Shown piece by piece: positions 62,569 to 64,000 of a stretch of 64,000 nt of DNA. Numbering within the stretch: the stretch's first letter is position 1; every line of letters begins with the position of its first letter. The notes under the pieces are model-generated. The model saw only the letters and a program-made list of their open reading frames with translations. It was not told the DNA's origin and ran no database searches. A program made the position numbers and the translations under genes. Source of the stretch: Paraburkholderia ultramafica (lineage in GTDB: Bacteria > Pseudomonadota > Gammaproteobacteria > Burkholderiales > Burkholderiaceae); NCBI RefSeq assembly GCF_902859915.1, contig NZ_CADIKK010000011.1, positions 148,880 to 212,879 on the forward strand, in the 5' to 3' direction.

Positions 62569-64000
62569 ATGTCTGATGCCAGCGACCTTCCTGACGACAT
62601 CGATGCACTCAAGGCCTTGCTGCTCGAGGCGCGGGCGTCCCTAGCCGAACGGGATCTGGAAATCGAACGGCTCAAGGCGCAAATCGACAAACTCAGGCGC
62701 ATGCAGTTCGGCCGCAAGTCCGAGAAACTGGACCGGCAAATTGCGGAACTTGAGACCCGACTGGAGGACCTGACCGGCAGCCGTGGTATGGCCGAGACGC
62801 GCGAAGCGCAGGCCGGCAGCAGCAAGGCAAGCGCGAACCGTGCTTCGCGCGAGGCGCTACCGGAACACCTGTCGCGCGAGGAGCATGTGCTGGAGCCGGA
62901 TCCGGTTTGCCCCGAGTGCGGCGGGCAGATGCAACCGCTGGGCGAGGACGTCTCCGAACAGCTTGGCCGCATCGCGGCGGCGTTCACGGTCATCCGCACC
63001 ATCCGGCGCAAGAAGGTTTGCGCGTGCTGCCGCCGCATCGTGCAGCCGCCTGCGCCGAGCCTGCCGATCGAGCGCGGTATCGCACACCCGAGCCTGCTTG
63101 CCGACATTCTCGTGGCCAAATACGCGGATCACCAGCCGCTGTACCGGCAGTCGGTGATTGCGGCACGCGACAAGGTCACGCTGGACCGGGCGAGCATGGG
63201 CCGATGGGTCGGCATGTGCGAGGCTCTGGTCGATCCGCTGGTAGAGGCGTTGCGCTGCTATGTGATGGCCGGCACGAAGCTGCATGCGGATGACACGCCG
63301 ATTCCCGTGCTCGCGCCAGGCAACAAAAAGACCCGGACCGGACGGCTATGGGTCTACGTGCGTGACGACAGCCGGGCAGGCTCGAAGGAACCTCCTGCCG
63401 CGTGGTTTGCCTACTCGCCCAACCGGCGCGGGGAGCATCCCAAGCGCCATCTGGCCGGCTTCAGCGGCATCCTGCAGGCGGACGCTTATGCCGGTTTCGA
63501 CGAGCGGTTCAAGGATGGCTCGGTTCGCGAAGCGGCGTGCCACGCGCACGCGCGTCGCAAACTCTACGACATTCACGTGCGCACGCCGTCGGAGACGACC
63601 ACCGAAGCCCTGAGATGCATCGCCGAACTCTATGTCATTGAAGCCGGCATCCGCGGCAAACTGCCGGCCGAGCGACTGCGTGTGCGGCAGGAGAAGTCCA
63701 GGCCCTTGCTCGAGGGCTACGGCACGTGGCTCAGGGCCAAGCTCAAGACATTGTCGGCGAAGTCAGACACGGCCAGGGCGATCAACTACTCGCTCAACCA
63801 GTGGGATGCGTTGACGCTGTATTGCAACGACGGCGCGGTGGAGATAGATAACAACATCGCCGAAAATGCACTGCGTTGTGTAGCCCTGGGTCGCAAGAAC
63901 TTCCTCTTCGCCGGCTCCGATAGCGGTGGCGAGCGGGCGGCGGCGATGTACTCGCTGATCGCGTCGTGCAAACTCAATGGCATCGACCCGCGCGCTTACC
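62569..64000 (+). CDS. tnpC: IS66 transposase TnpC, 3' end outside window
   Basis: ATG at 62569 (MSDASDLPDDIDALKALLLE); the frame is open to the window edge (477 codons), so only the last few dozen residues are missing. N-terminal coiled-coil leader (ASLAERDLEIERLKAQIDKL, with QFGRKSEKL), a zinc-ribbon (CPECGG...CACCRR), and the DDE catalytic core: LHADDTPIPVLAPGN, GILQADAYAGFDERF, and the late Glu in DNNIAENALRCVALGRKNFL. Intact as far as seen. Confidence 0.92.
   Translation, partial: MSDASDLPDDIDALKALLLEARASLAERDLEIERLKAQIDKLRRMQFGRKSEKLDRQIAELETRLEDLTGSRGMAETREAQAGSSKASANRASREALPEHLSREEHVLEPDPVCPECGGQMQPLGEDVSEQLGRIAAAFTVIRTIRRKKVCACCRRIVQPPAPSLPIERGIAHPSLLADILVAKYADHQPLYRQSVIAARDKVTLDRASMGRWVGMCEALVDPLVEALRCYVMAGTKLHADDTPIPVLAPGNKKTRTGRLWVYVRDDSRAGSKEPPAAWFAYSPNRRGEHPKRHLAGFSGILQADAYAGFDERFKDGSVREAACHAHARRKLYDIHVRTPSETTTEALRCIAELYVIEAGIRGKLPAERLRVRQEKSRPLLEGYGTWLRAKLKTLSAKSDTARAINYSLNQWDALTLYCNDGAVEIDNNIAENALRCVALGRKNFLFAGSDSGGERAAAMYSLIASCKLNGIDPRAY

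Larger units (their letters stand above)
61694..64000 (+). mobile_element. IS66-family insertion sequence, right end outside window
   Basis: Three genes in the standard IS66 order (tnpA, tnpB, tnpC) on the plus strand. The left boundary is near 61694, where the Tn3 tnpA frame stops; the exact terminal repeat was not recognised. Overlapping palindromes lie at 61724-61758 just before the first gene. The element is nested inside the Tn3-family transposase gene. Confidence 0.8.

Overview
The window looks like a chromosomal or megaplasmid segment from a Burkholderiales bacterium, most likely Paraburkholderia, Caballeronia or Burkholderia. The reasons are the high GC with strongly GC-biased third positions, eight intact LysR-type regulator genes, EmrAB-OprM and RND efflux cassettes of the Burkholderia style, and CYP116B, DUF4142 and DUF1028 genes. 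Species cannot be read from the sequence alone. All assignments come from reading translations and motifs; no database search was run.

Region by region. (1) 1-25.3 kb is mostly ordinary, gene-dense backbone: a hairpin repeat array, LysR regulators next to oxidoreductases (a Xi-class glutathione transferase, two short-chain dehydrogenases, an aldo/keto reductase), an SSB-like protein, a TPR glycosyltransferase, a DUF4142 protein, an EamA exporter and a GltS glutamate symporter. A nitrogen-compound cluster follows: M20 deacetylase, DUF1028, RidA and a flavin monooxygenase, with a LysR and a spermidine/putrescine-type ABC importer beside it. (2) 25.3-28 kb is a scar: the 3' end of a tRNA-Ser with an integrase remnant, then broken pieces of IS1595-type and IS6-type transposases, an acyl-CoA/acetate CoA-transferase and a maleylacetoacetate isomerase. 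(3) 28-34 kb holds an EmrAB/NodT-type efflux operon, a LysR and a universal stress protein. (4) 34-37.4 kb is a second mobile zone: ISAs1 fragment, frameshifted IS110, a perfect 24-bp inverted repeat, and a complete IS5-type element that truncates an MlaC-like gene. (5) 37.6-41.7 kb is a cyoABCD quinol oxidase operon. (6) 41.7-51.3 kb has a decayed LysR, a MarR, a LysR, a TetR and an OMF-MFP-RND efflux operon. (7) 51.5-58.8 kb has a LysR and, convergent to it, an apparent catabolic operon (self-sufficient CYP116B-like P450, cupin, NAD-dependent beta-hydroxyacid-type dehydrogenase, HD-domain protein). A perfect 1,767-bp tandem duplication lies inside it. (8) 58.9-64 kb is a Tn3-family transposon end whose tnpA is cut by an IS66-family element that runs off the window.

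The most interesting candidate is the P450-cupin-dehydrogenase-HD operon. Its gene order and tight coupling suggest an oxidative catabolic route whose substrate I cannot name. It has been partly duplicated very recently and has a Tn3 element sitting about 80 bp upstream of the P450 start. Other notable signals are the 49-bp hairpin array next to a gene that seems to start with ACG, the paired dyads conserved upstream of two paralogous LysR genes, and the structured non-coding end of the IS110 element.
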